From NCBI RefSeq assembly GCF_004342425.1, contig NZ_SLWQ01000010.1:111898-175897 (forward strand): 64,000 bases of DNA, given 5' to 3'. The notes beneath the pieces were generated by a model. That model was given only the letters and a program-made list of their open reading frames with translations, was not told where the DNA came from and ran no database searches. Positions 50,773 through 58,987 of this stretch are shown in pieces. The position numbers and the translations under genes were made by a program. Numbering within the stretch: the first letter of the stretch is position 1; the number at the start of each line of letters is the position of its first letter. Source of the DNA: Dokdonella fugitiva. Its GTDB lineage: Bacteria; Pseudomonadota; Gammaproteobacteria; Xanthomonadales; Rhodanobacteraceae.

Positions 50773-52119
50773 CTAGGGCGAAAGCCGATACGCCACGCGC
50801 CAGAGCGTACCGCCCTGGTCCTCCGAGACCAGGAGCGATCCGTCGCGGGCGACCGCGATGCCGGTCGGGCGTCCCCACACGTGCGTGTCGTCGATGACGA
50901 ATCCGGTCATGAAGTCCTCGTATTCGCCGGTCGGCACGCCGTCCGCGAAGCGCAGGCGCACGACCTTGTAGCCGGTACGCGGCACGCGGTTCCACGAGCC
51001 GTGCAGGGTCACGAACGCGTCGCCGCGATAGGTGGACGGGAACATCGTGCCGTCGTAGAACGCGATGCCGAGCGGCGCGGAATGCGCCTGCATCAACACG
51101 TCGGGGACGACCACGCGGTCCGCGAGGTCGGCGCGTTCGCCCGCCCAGCGCGGATCGGCGTGCGCGCCGATGTAGTACCAGGGCCAGCCGTAGAAGCCGC
51201 CTTCGCGCACGCGCGTCGCATACTCGAACGGCAGGTCGTTGCCGAGCCCGTCGCGTTCGTTGACGACGCACCACGGCGCTTTCGTCGCCGGCTGCACCGC
51301 CATGCCGGCGCAGTTGCGCAGGCCGGTCGCGTACAGGCGGGCATCGCCGCCATCCGGCGCGATCGTCCACACCGCGGCGCGGCGGTCCTCGTCGCCCCAC
51401 GCCGCGCCGCGCAGGCGCGTACGTTCGAACGCGGCGATCTCCCCGGCGCTGCGCGTGGGCATGCCCTTGGCGACATTGGAAGCGGAACCGACCGCGACGA
51501 GCAGGCGCCGCGCGTCGGGTGCGGCGAGGTCGCGCGTCGAATGGCCGCCCGCGGGGATTCCCTTCAGCACCACGTCCGGTGCCGCGCTCGCGACCGTGTC
51601 GCCGTTGCGGTAGGCGTAGCGCAGGATGCGATCGGGTTGCGACACGTAAACCGCGGTCGGCTCGGGGCCCGGGGGAAAGAAGGCGATGCCGTAGGCTTCG
51701 CGCAGGCCCGTCGCGAACACGACGGGTTGCGCGGGCAGCTTGCCATCCGCGCCCGGGCGGAACACGAGCACGCGTCCGCCACCGGTCTCGGCGAGGAACA
51801 CGTCGCCATTCGGAGCGACACGCAGGGTGCGCGGTTCGTCGAGTCCTTCGGCGACGAGTTCGACCGCGAAACCCGCCGGCACGGCCGGCACGCGCTCGCC
51901 ACGTGCCGCGCTTCGTGCCGGACTCGCGCCGATCGTCGACTGCTGCGCGGCGGCGTCGGGCAGGTCGTCCGGGCGCAGGTGGCGGCGTACGCCGGGCGCA
52001 TCATCGCGCCAGCTGCCGAATGCGGCGGAACCCTTGCGCACGGGCGTGGGCGGAGCCGCCGCGGCGGCGACGCCGGCAGCGAACAGGGCGGCGATGATGA
52101 TGACGGCGCGTGCAGGCAT
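50773..52119 (-). CDS. Secreted PQQ-dependent sugar dehydrogenase-like (sorbosone dehydrogenase) protein
   Basis: This 448-residue protein (ATG at 52117-52119) has a signal peptide (ARAVIIIAALFAAGVAAAAA). A six-bladed beta-propeller follows with GFAVELVAEGLDEPRTLRVA, GDVFLAETGGGRVLVF, GIAFFPPGPEPTAVYVS, FVTLHGSWNRVPRTGYKVVR and GRPTGIAVARDGSLLVSEDQ. This is the L-sorbosone dehydrogenase/GSDH family pattern. Enzymes use PQQ, but many relatives lack proven activity. It is probably periplasmic. Confidence 0.9.
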   Translation of the reverse strand: MPARAVIIIAALFAAGVAAAAAPPTPVRKGSAAFGSWRDDAPGVRRHLRPDDLPDAAAQQSTIGASPARSAARGERVPAVPAGFAVELVAEGLDEPRTLRVAPNGDVFLAETGGGRVLVFRPGADGKLPAQPVVFATGLREAYGIAFFPPGPEPTAVYVSQPDRILRYAYRNGDTVASAAPDVVLKGIPAGGHSTRDLAAPDARRLLVAVGSASNVAKGMPTRSAGEIAAFERTRLRGAAWGDEDRRAAVWTIAPDGGDARLYATGLRNCAGMAVQPATKAPWCVVNERDGLGNDLPFEYATRVREGGFYGWPWYYIGAHADPRWAGERADLADRVVVPDVLMQAHSAPLGIAFYDGTMFPSTYRGDAFVTLHGSWNRVPRTGYKVVRLRFADGVPTGEYEDFMTGFVIDDTHVWGRPTGIAVARDGSLLVSEDQGGTLWRVAYRLSP

Positions 52120-52282
52120 GCCGGCGATTCTCCAGGGGCCTTTGCCGACCGTAACAGCGCAGGACGGCACGCGCCAGCGCGCGTGCCGTCCTGCCGCGGG
52201 TCCCTCCGCAGACGCCCGATCCCGGGGCTTGTCGCTTCCTCCATGGGCCGCGCGTCCCGGGTTGCCCGGCGCGCGGCGAACC

Positions 52283-52366
52283 TCAGAACAGGTGCGTGAA
52301 GACGTAGATCAGCAGGAGCAAGCCGGCGGGAACACCGAGCAACCATGCGAGCACGTACTTGAACAT
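52283..52366 (-). CDS. 27-residue single-pass membrane peptide
   Basis: Too short for most gene callers. From the ATG at 52364-52366, behind a strong GGAGGTGTCG, it reads MFKYVLAWLLGVPAGLLLLI plus YVFTHLF and stop. The whole peptide is hydrophobic with a Gly-Val-Pro-Ala-Gly kink. The ribosome-binding site spacing is ideal and the frame has normal codon use. Similar tiny proteins are known near BON-domain and envelope-stress genes; the 65-bp distance from the BON gene on the same strand suggests co-transcription. Confidence 0.75.
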   Translation of the reverse strand: MFKYVLAWLLGVPAGLLLLIYVFTHLF

Positions 52367-52431
52367 TCGACACCTCCTTGGCGTGACGGACGGCCCATGG
52401 CCGTCCATGCGGATGGGCTTGAACTCGAGGC

Positions 52432-52764
52432 TCACTTCACCTTGAGGCCCGAATCATCGATCGCCTTGACGCCCTTGACCTGGCGGGTGGCCGCGACCGC
52501 CTTGTCGAGCGCGGCCTGCGTCGGCAGCACGCCGATGAGGATGACCTTGCCGTCGACCGTCTTCACCGAGATGTCGGTGCTCTTCACGCCGTCCGTGGTC
52601 GCGAGTTCCGCCTTCACCTTGGTGGTGATCCAGGTATCGGTGATCGGCTGGTCCGAATTCATGGATGCGTCTTCGGCATGTGCGGTCGTCGCGAGCGCGG
52701 GAACGAACCCGGAACCGCAGGCGCAGGCGACGGTGAGGACGGCAACGGCAATCTGCTTCTTCAT
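52432..52764 (-). CDS. Periplasmic BON-domain protein (OsmY-like)
   Basis: This 110-residue protein has a signal peptide to about AEDAS (KKQIAVAVLTVACACGSGFV) and one BON domain: PITDTWITTKVKAELATTDG and VKTVDGKVILIGVLPTQAAL then AVAATRQVKGVKAIDDSGLK, with the conserved Gly of VIL-x-G. BON proteins bind phospholipids and are induced by osmotic or envelope stress. Together with the 27-residue peptide and the 80-residue membrane protein it forms a small stress-type cluster. Confidence 0.93.
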   Translation of the reverse strand: MKKQIAVAVLTVACACGSGFVPALATTAHAEDASMNSDQPITDTWITTKVKAELATTDGVKSTDISVKTVDGKVILIGVLPTQAALDKAVAATRQVKGVKAIDDSGLKVK

Positions 52765-52917
52765 GGAAACCTCACGGTGTGAATGGCGGCGCCAAGCTAG
52801 GCGGCGCGCTTCGCACCGAACCTGAACGCGCCAGTGCAGGCTTCAGCCACGCGTTAGGCAACGGCGTGTGAACTGCCCGCGTGCCGCCAGGTGCACGTTC
52901 AAAGGCAGAGGCTTTCC

Positions 52918-53133
52918 ATGCGCATCGGTCTCGTTCTCGCAGGCGTCATCCTCATCGCCCTCGGCGCCGCCGCATTCACCGGCAAGCTCGACTTCACGCA
53001 CGACAAGGAGGTCGTGAAGATCGGCGAGTTGTCCGCTTCGGTGAAGGAGGAGAAGTCGGTGCCGCAATGGCTCGGCGGCGTCGGGGTCGTGGTCGGCCTG
53101 GGCTTGCTCGCCGTAGGCGCGATGCGCAAGTAG
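52918..53133 (+). CDS. Small two-helix membrane protein
   Basis: This 71-residue protein (ATG 52918; AAAGGCAGAGG upstream) has two hydrophobic helices (MRIGLVLAGVILIALGAAAF and LGGVGVVVGLGLLAVGAM) around a charged middle (HDKEVVKIGELSASVKEEKS). The pattern recurs in small uncharacterised proteins near BON genes in proteobacteria. It is divergent from the BON gene by 153 bp. The start at 52891 (GTG) would add nine residues and has a worse ribosome-binding site. Confidence 0.75.
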   Translation: MRIGLVLAGVILIALGAAAFTGKLDFTHDKEVVKIGELSASVKEEKSVPQWLGGVGVVVGLGLLAVGAMRK

Positions 53134-53173
53134 GCGCACGCGCCGCGGTGCGCCGCATGCAGCTGTCGCGCGC

Positions 53174-53881
53174 TCAGCTGACCAGCGTGCGCGTCGGCAG
53201 TGGCGTGACGTTGCCGCGCGGTTGCACGTCCCCGGCGCGGCGCTCGAGCCATTGCAGCAAAGGCGCCCAGTCCTCGCGGTGCGCGCGTGCCTGGCTGCCG
53301 TTGTCGTCGAACACGCTGAGTCCTGTCTCGGCGAGGCCGACATAGGTTTGCGAATCGCGCACGCGGATCATCGCGGCCTGGGTCAGGCGCTCGAGCGTCG
53401 CGTCGAGCTGCCGCGCGGAATGGGTGCGCTCGCGCAGCCGGTTCGCGACGAGGGCAACGCGCAGCCGGCCGCTGCGCACGTCGGCGAGCCTGCGCACGGT
53501 GTCGAGGAATGCGAGCGTCGCGCGCAGGTCGATCGACGACGGCACGACCGGCACGAGCACGACGTCCGCATGGCGTGCGAAACGCTCGAATTCGTGCGCG
53601 CGCAGCCCGGCCGGCGTATCGATCAGCAGCACCTCGGTCGTCGCCGGGATGCGCAGCAGCCAGCCGGCACTCAGGCCGTAGGTTGGATCGTTGCTCGCGA
53701 GCGCATGGATCGGCGGCAGGTGCGCCGCGCGCAGGCCGCACCAGGCGAGCGAGGAGCCTTGCGGATCGCAGTCGACGAGCGTGGTGCGCTTGCCGCTGCG
53801 CGCGTAGCAGCCGGCGAGGTTCGTCGTGAGCGTGGTCTTGCCACAGCCGCCCTTGCTGTTCGCGATCAGGATGCGAAACAT
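53174..53881 (-). CDS. Orphan ParA-family ATPase
   Basis: This 235-residue protein has the deviant Walker A SKGGCGKTT (residues 9-17), Walker A' DCDPQGSSLAWC, Walker B LLIDTPAG and a C-terminal helical cap. This is a small ParA/MinD-like ATPase without an N-terminal HTH, close to those used for plasmid or protein positioning. No ParB-like gene or parS-type repeat is visible nearby, and the strand neighbours are unrelated. It could position an envelope or chemotaxis complex rather than DNA. Confidence 0.9.
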   Translation of the reverse strand: MFRILIANSKGGCGKTTLTTNLAGCYARSGKRTTLVDCDPQGSSLAWCGLRAAHLPPIHALASNDPTYGLSAGWLLRIPATTEVLLIDTPAGLRAHEFERFARHADVVLVPVVPSSIDLRATLAFLDTVRRLADVRSGRLRVALVANRLRERTHSARQLDATLERLTQAAMIRVRDSQTYVGLAETGLSVFDDNGSQARAHREDWAPLLQWLERRAGDVQPRGNVTPLPTRTLVS

Positions 53882-54131
53882 GCCCCTTCCCCATGCCGGG
53901 CCAAGCGGCCGGTCGACGACAACCTAGCGCATGATATGCGAGTAATTCGCGAAATTCATCGCGGATCGCTTGGAATTTCCAAGGAAAAAAGCCGTATGGA
54001 CGGCTCGCCGTCCAGGTCGAAGGCGGCCTTCCATGACGCGTCCGCGGCGCCGCGTCAGCTCGTTGAAAGCGCAAGTCCATTACAAGTAAGCCGTCGAGCG
54101 AGCCCCCTGACCAATGGCACACGCGGCTTCG
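53882..54131. other. Intergenic region, no gene found
   Basis: This gap between the orphan parA and the zinc cluster contains AT-rich patches (ATGATATGCGAGTAATTCGC from about 53930, AATTTCCAAGGAAAAAAG from about 53973). These are rare here and may be promoter or nucleoid-protein sites for the divergent units. No coding frame with a ribosome-binding site is seen. Confidence 0.4.
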
Positions 54132-54150
54132 ATTGTTATAACATAACAAT
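54132..54150. promoter_or_regulatory. Zur-type palindromic operator
   Basis: ATTGTTATAACATAACAAT is a perfect 8-bp dyad (ATTGTTAT/ATAACAAT) around AAC, 54 bp before the start of the zinc-uptake cluster. It matches the general GTTATAACATAAC shape of gammaproteobacterial Zur boxes. Position and downstream genes support zinc-dependent repression; the site is inferred from pattern. Confidence 0.8.
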
Positions 54151-54203
54151 ATCTCGACGGCGGTTCAGCGCCGGACCCGTGTCCATCCGAGTGAGTCAGT
54201 CCC

Positions 54204-55556
54204 ATGCGTGCATTCGTCCTGGCCGCGTGCGCGGCCGTGGTTTCCCCGGCCTTGCCGGCGGCGGCGCCCACGCCCTCCGCGACCTTGCAACAGCAGTTGC
54301 AGGCGCTCGAGGCGCGGGTGGCGGCGCTCGAGGCGAACGACCGCAGGCTGCGCGAGCAGGCGGATGCGGCGAACGCCGCCGCCAAGGCGGCGCAGGACGA
54401 ACTCGCCGCGTTGAAAGCCTCGACGGCGGCAGCGGTCGCCGCCGAGCCGGTGCCGGCCGCGTCGCCCGCAGCCGTGTCCGGCAGCAGCGCGAACGCGTTC
54501 AATCCCGCGATCAGCGTCATCCTCAACGGCAGCTATTCGAGTCATTCGAAAAACCCCGACGACTACGTGCGTGCGGGCTTCCCCGTCGTCGGCGAGGGCG
54601 GGCCGTCGCCGCGCGGCTTCTCGCTCGGTGAAAGCGAACTGTCGCTGGCCGCGAACATCGACGAGAAGTTCTACGGCCAGCTCACGCTCAGCGCAGAGAG
54701 CGAGAACGGCGAGGACCATGTCGGCGTCGAGGAAGCGTTCGTCGACACGACGGCGCTGCCGCAAGGTTTCAACCTGCGCCTCGGCCGCTTCTTCTCGGAC
54801 ATCGGCTACCTCAACAGCCACCACACGCACACCGACAATTTCTTCGACCGGCCGCTGCCGTACCAGGCCTTCCTCGGCAGCCAGTACGGCGACGACGGCG
54901 CCCAGCTGCGCTGGCTGGCACCGACCGACTTTTATCTCGAATTCGGCAGCGAGATCTTCCGCGGCGCGAACTTCCCCAGTGGCGGCGCCGAGCATTCCGG
55001 TGCGGGCGTGAAGACGTTGTTCGCGCACGCGGGCGGCGACGTCGGCACGGAGAATTCGTGGCTCGCCGGCGTGTCGATGCTGAAGTCGAGCGCCAAGGGC
55101 GCCGACGACGGCTTCAGCGGCGACAGCACGCTCTACATCGCGGACGCGACCTGGAAGTGGGCACCGCAGGGCAACTTCAAGGACGGCGGCGTGACCGTGC
55201 GTGGCGAGTACTTCTCCGACCACCGCGACGGTACCTGGAACCCGCCCGTGGACGATGGCACGCCGCTCGCGTGGCGCGGTGCGCGGCGTGGCGCTTACCT
55301 CGAAGGCGTGTACCGCTTCAACCGCACCTGGGACCTCGGCTATCGCGTCGACAAGCTGTGGGCGGACCGCCACGGCCCGTTCGCGAGCGATTTCGATCCG
55401 TACCGCAACACGCTCGAACTCAGCTGGCACAACAGCGAATTCAGCCTGCTGCGCCTGCAGTTCAGCCGCGACGAGCCGGATGCGAACACCACCGACAACG
55501 CGTTGACGCTGCAGTACCAGGTCAGCCTCGGCGCGCACGGCGCGCACAAGTTCTGA
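54204..55556 (+). CDS. Zinc-regulated outer-membrane barrel protein
   Basis: This 450-residue protein has a signal peptide (MRAFVLAACAAVVSPALPAA), a coiled-coil segment (about 28-75, QQLQALEARVAALEAND then RRLREQA) and a beta-barrel of about 16 strands (ISVILNGSYSSHSKN, FSLGESELSLAANIDEKFYG). A His-rich loop NSHHTHTDNFF follows, and the C-terminus ends in HKF. The layout is that of a trimeric porin-like protein, not a TonB-dependent receptor (no plug). The Zur-type operator just upstream and znuA/znuB downstream make zinc diffusion its likely job. Confidence 0.8.
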   Translation: MRAFVLAACAAVVSPALPAAAPTPSATLQQQLQALEARVAALEANDRRLREQADAANAAAKAAQDELAALKASTAAAVAAEPVPAASPAAVSGSSANAFNPAISVILNGSYSSHSKNPDDYVRAGFPVVGEGGPSPRGFSLGESELSLAANIDEKFYGQLTLSAESENGEDHVGVEEAFVDTTALPQGFNLRLGRFFSDIGYLNSHHTHTDNFFDRPLPYQAFLGSQYGDDGAQLRWLAPTDFYLEFGSEIFRGANFPSGGAEHSGAGVKTLFAHAGGDVGTENSWLAGVSMLKSSAKGADDGFSGDSTLYIADATWKWAPQGNFKDGGVTVRGEYFSDHRDGTWNPPVDDGTPLAWRGARRGAYLEGVYRFNRTWDLGYRVDKLWADRHGPFASDFDPYRNTLELSWHNSEFSLLRLQFSRDEPDANTTDNALTLQYQVSLGAHGAHKF

Positions 55557-55571
55557 ATCGAATCGATGAAC

Positions 55572-55594
55572 GTGGGAGCGGCTTCAGCCGCGAT
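55572..55594. repeat. GTGGGAGCGGCTTCAGCCGC repeat
   Basis: A GTGGGAGCGGCTTCAGCCGC unit followed by GAT lies between the barrel gene and znuA. This hairpin (GCGGCT/AGCCGC) is a common dispersed element in Xanthomonadales and pseudomonads. It may modulate read-through within the cluster. Confidence 0.55.
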
Positions 55595-55618
55595 GCTCTT
55601 GCCCTGACGGACCCAACG

Positions 55619-56524
55619 ATGAACAGACTGACTTCGCTCTGCATGCTGGCGCTCTGCGCCGTCGCGTTCGCCGCGCCCGCGCGCGCGAACCTCAAGGTTT
55701 TCACCTGCGAACCGGAATGGGGCGCTCTGCTCGACGAACTCGGCGGCGACAAGCTCGATGTCGACGTCGCGACGTCCGCGTTGCAGGACGTGCACGTGAT
55801 CGAGGCAAAGCCGAGCCTGATCGCCAAGGTGCGGCGCGCCGACCTCGTCGTCTGCACCGGCGCCGATCTCGAGGTCGGCTGGCTGCCGCAGCTCGTGCGC
55901 CAATCCGGCAATCCGAAGATCGCCTCCGGCGACGGTTCGTTCATGGCGGCCGACCAGATCACGACGCTCGAGAAGCCCGCGCAGCTCGATCGCGCCAACG
56001 GTGACGTGCATCCGGGCGGCAATCCGCATTTCCAGATGGATCCGCGGCGCGTGCTCGCCGTCGCGAAGGCGCTGTCGGCGCGCCTCGCCAAACTGGACGA
56101 TGCGAATGCCGCGACCTACGCGCAGCGTCTCGCCGACTTCAGCGCGCGCTGGAACGCGGCGATCCCGCGCTGGGAGGCGAAGGCGGCGCCGCTCAAGGAC
56201 CGCAACGTCGTCGTCCACCACAACAGCTGGATCTATCTCACGACCTGGCTCGGCATGCACGAGATCGGTTCGCTCGAGCCCAAGCCCGGCGTGCCGCCGA
56301 CCAGCGCCCATCTCGCCACGCTCGTCGACACGACCAGAAGCCAGCATGCGCTCGCGATCATCCGCGCCGCGTACCAGGACCCCAAGCCGGCCGACTGGTT
56401 GGCCGAGCGCACCGGCGTGCCCGCGCTGACCTTGCCGTTCACGGTCGGCGGCGACGCGCAGTCGAAGGACCTCTTCTCGTTCTACGACTCGACCATCGAC
56501 AAGCTGCTCGGAGCGATCAAGTGA
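55619..56524 (+). CDS. znuA: Metal (zinc) ABC transporter substrate-binding protein
   Basis: This 301-residue protein has a signal peptide (LCMLALCAVAFAAPARA) and cluster A-I ligand positions: His59 in QDVHVIEAKPS, His131 and His137 in GDVHPGGNPHFQMDP, and VVVHHNSW, with a C-terminal Asp/Glu region. The His-rich loop of classical ZnuA is absent, so it may fall between ZnuA- and MntC-like proteins. Together with the Zur-type site and the barrel, zinc is the likely cargo. The stop overlaps the permease start by 4 bp. Confidence 0.9.
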   Translation: MNRLTSLCMLALCAVAFAAPARANLKVFTCEPEWGALLDELGGDKLDVDVATSALQDVHVIEAKPSLIAKVRRADLVVCTGADLEVGWLPQLVRQSGNPKIASGDGSFMAADQITTLEKPAQLDRANGDVHPGGNPHFQMDPRRVLAVAKALSARLAKLDDANAATYAQRLADFSARWNAAIPRWEAKAAPLKDRNVVVHHNSWIYLTTWLGMHEIGSLEPKPGVPPTSAHLATLVDTTRSQHALAIIRAAYQDPKPADWLAERTGVPALTLPFTVGGDAQSKDLFSFYDSTIDKLLGAIK

Positions 56525-57309
56525 CCTTCAACACGGCCGGCCTCGACCCCGCCATCCTCGGGCCCGCGTGCGCGGCGGGCCTGATCGTGCTGTCGACGCA
56601 CGTGCCGCTCGGCAAGCAGGTGCTGTCGCGCGGCATCATCTTCATCGACCTCGCGATCGCGCAGATCGCCGGTCTCGGCGTGATCCTTGCGCAGTTCCTC
56701 GGCGTCGACGAAGCGAGCTGGGGCGTGCAGGTCGCCGCGGCGCTCGCGGCGCTCGCGGGTGCAGGCCTGCTGGCGTGGACCGACCGGCGCTGGCCTGAAT
56801 ATCAGGAGCCGCTGATCGGCACGCTGTTCGCGCTCGCCGCGACCGGCGGCCTGTTGCTGCTCGCGAACAATCCGCAGGGTGGCGAACATCTCAAGGACCT
56901 GCTCGTCGGCCAGATCCTCTGGGTCAGTTACGGACAGCTCGTGCCGGCGCTGCTGCTGTCGATCGCGCTGCTCGCGTTCATGGGCTGGCGCCGCGGTGAA
57001 CTGCACGGCCTGCTGTTCTACGGCCTGTTCGCGCTCGCGATCACGACCTCGGTGCAGCTCGTCGGCGTCTACCTCGTGTTCGCGAGCCTGATCATTCCCG
57101 CGCTCGCGACCGCGGGCATGCAGGGCAGGGGCCGCCTCGCCGCGGCCTACATCGTAGGCGCGCTCGGTTACGCGAGCGGCCTCGTGTCGTCGGCCGTATT
57201 CGACCTGCCGAGCGGCGCGCTCATCGTCTGGATGCTCGCCGCCTGCGGCCTGCTCGCGCAGCTCGTGCCAGTGGTGCGACGTTCGCATCCGGCACACCGC
57301 GCGGGATGA
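56521..57309 (+). CDS. znuB: Metal (zinc) ABC transporter permease
   Basis: This 262-residue protein starts at GTG 56521, overlapping the znuA stop. It has eight hydrophobic segments in the ABC-3 family pattern (SRGIIFIDLAIAQIAGLGVI, LLVGQILWVSYGQLVPALLL, GVYLVFASLIIPALATAG). It would form the membrane channel for the ZnuA-type protein. No ATP-binding (ZnuC) gene is present in the cluster or elsewhere in the window, so the energy-providing subunit must be encoded away from here or be supplied by another system. Confidence 0.9.
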   Translation: MTFNTAGLDPAILGPACAAGLIVLSTHVPLGKQVLSRGIIFIDLAIAQIAGLGVILAQFLGVDEASWGVQVAAALAALAGAGLLAWTDRRWPEYQEPLIGTLFALAATGGLLLLANNPQGGEHLKDLLVGQILWVSYGQLVPALLLSIALLAFMGWRRGELHGLLFYGLFALAITTSVQLVGVYLVFASLIIPALATAGMQGRGRLAAAYIVGALGYASGLVSSAVFDLPSGALIVWMLAACGLLAQLVPVVRRSHPAHRAG

Positions 57310-57360
57310 CCCTGCGCGCATAGCGGCGCCGATCAGCGTCGCGCGACGCCGCGCGCGCGG

Positions 57361-58863
57361 TCAGTGGGCGGCGTAGAGTTTCATCACGTCGCGTCGCAGC
57401 GCGGCCTGGCTGTCGCCGCGGCTGTAGAACATGTGGCCGCCGGGGTATTCGGCGACGCGTACGCGGTTCGGGTCGCCCATCACCGGCATCTGGTCGACGA
57501 TGAGCACGGAGGCCATGAACGGGCAGGACAGGTCGCCCCAGCCGTGCGCGATGAGCACCTGCAGCTTCGAGTCGATCGCCACCGACTGGCGCAGCTGCTG
57601 CACCGAGCCCTTGTCCATCTCCTCGCCGCGCTCCCACGCCTTGTTCACTTCGTAGCTCAGCGCGTTGTAGCGGCCGGTGTACTTCCAGCCGACCGTGCGC
57701 GTGATGAAGTCGACCATCGCGGTGGTGGTCGGCGCGATGATGCCGTCGAGGATCGGGTCGTTGGTGCGCTGCGCGGGCGCGAACGGGAACGGGTCCCACG
57801 CCGTCACGTTGGAGTCGTAGCGGCTGCCGAGCTTGCCTTCGTCGCGGAATACCTCGCGCAGGTAGGCCTGTGTCTCGAGGCGGCCGCCGGAGCGGCGCAC
57901 GAACTCGGCGTCGAGGCCGGAGAGTTCGGTCACGCGCTTGACGATGCGCTCGACCGACTGCGGATCGCTGCGGCCCTTGAGCAGATCGGTGACGTAGTCG
58001 CCGCGCGTGTAGGCGACGACGTCGGCCATCGCCTGGTCGGTGAGCCGGCCGTGCCGCTCGAGGTTGGCCGCCGCGATGCTGGGCAGGGTGAGCATCCACG
58101 GCAGCGGCGACAGGTCGCCGTTGTCGTCCGCGCTTGGATCGAGGTACGGCGACACGAGCACGAGGCCGTTCATCGCGACGCCGAGGCGCGTCTGCAGGAA
58201 GTGCGTGATGCGCGGGCCGCGGAAGCCGCCGTAGCTCTCGCCGACGAGGTACTTGCGCGACATCAGGCGATCGTTCTTGACCAGCCAGTCGTAGATGATG
58301 CGCGAGAGGTATTCGATGTCCGGGCCGGTGGAGTAGAACTTCTTCTTCGCCTCGTCCTCGGGCACGCGCGCGCGGCTGAAGCCGGTGCCGACGGGATCGA
58401 TGAAGACGAGGTCGGTGAAGTCGAGCCAGCTGCCCTGGTTGTCGTGCGGCGTGGCCGGATCGGACGGGCTGTTGCCTTCCGCGCCGAACTGCACGCGCTT
58501 GGGCCCGAGCGCGCCGAGGTTGAGATAGACCGAGGACGCGCCCGGCCCGCCGTTCAGCGCGAACGTGACCGGCCGGTCCTTGCCCGGCACGGTATAGGCG
58601 ACGAACATGACTTCGGCGATCGTCCTGCCTTTCTCGTCGAGCACGGGCAGCGAGCCGACCGTCGCGTCGTAGGCGAGCGAACGGCCGTCGATCGTCGTCT
58701 GTTGCCGCACCGTGCGATCGGCCGGGAACGGCGGCAGCTGGGCGTAGTCGTCGCCTTTCGCCTCCTTCGCGGCGTCCTTGCCGCCGTCGTCGGCGGCGAG
58801 CGCGAGCGGGCTCGCGAACAGCAGGCAGGCGGTGAACAGCGCAGCCAGCGATGGCTTCTTCAT
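57361..58863 (-). CDS. Secreted serine carboxypeptidase-like protein (peptidase S10)
   Basis: This 500-residue protein (ATG at 58861-58863) has a signal peptide (KPSLAALFTACLLFASPLALA). The S10 catalytic motifs are FALNGGPGASSVYLNLGALG, FVGESYGG-type YLVGESYGGFRGPRI (Ser), LIAHGWGDLSCPFMAS (Asp region) and YPGGHMFY (His). It should remove C-terminal residues in the periplasm or outside the cell. Similar proteins are widespread in Xanthomonadales. It is convergent with the znuB gene and unlinked to its other neighbours. Confidence 0.93.
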   Translation of the reverse strand: MKKPSLAALFTACLLFASPLALAADDGGKDAAKEAKGDDYAQLPPFPADRTVRQQTTIDGRSLAYDATVGSLPVLDEKGRTIAEVMFVAYTVPGKDRPVTFALNGGPGASSVYLNLGALGPKRVQFGAEGNSPSDPATPHDNQGSWLDFTDLVFIDPVGTGFSRARVPEDEAKKKFYSTGPDIEYLSRIIYDWLVKNDRLMSRKYLVGESYGGFRGPRITHFLQTRLGVAMNGLVLVSPYLDPSADDNGDLSPLPWMLTLPSIAAANLERHGRLTDQAMADVVAYTRGDYVTDLLKGRSDPQSVERIVKRVTELSGLDAEFVRRSGGRLETQAYLREVFRDEGKLGSRYDSNVTAWDPFPFAPAQRTNDPILDGIIAPTTTAMVDFITRTVGWKYTGRYNALSYEVNKAWERGEEMDKGSVQQLRQSVAIDSKLQVLIAHGWGDLSCPFMASVLIVDQMPVMGDPNRVRVAEYPGGHMFYSRGDSQAALRRDVMKLYAAH

Positions 58864-58987
58864 GGACGTCCCCGGTCGGCGTGATTGCAAACCCCCAGCG
58901 TAGGCCGTCGGCCACGCACCGCGATGTGCCGGAAGTCGTGTCGGCCGATGACGCCGCCCGCCGCCGCGCGGCAGATCATCCGCACCG

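Noticed and set aside
54204..55556. TonB-dependent receptor call for the zinc-cluster barrel
   Set aside because: The protein is 450 residues with no plug domain or TonB box, so a porin-like channel fits better.
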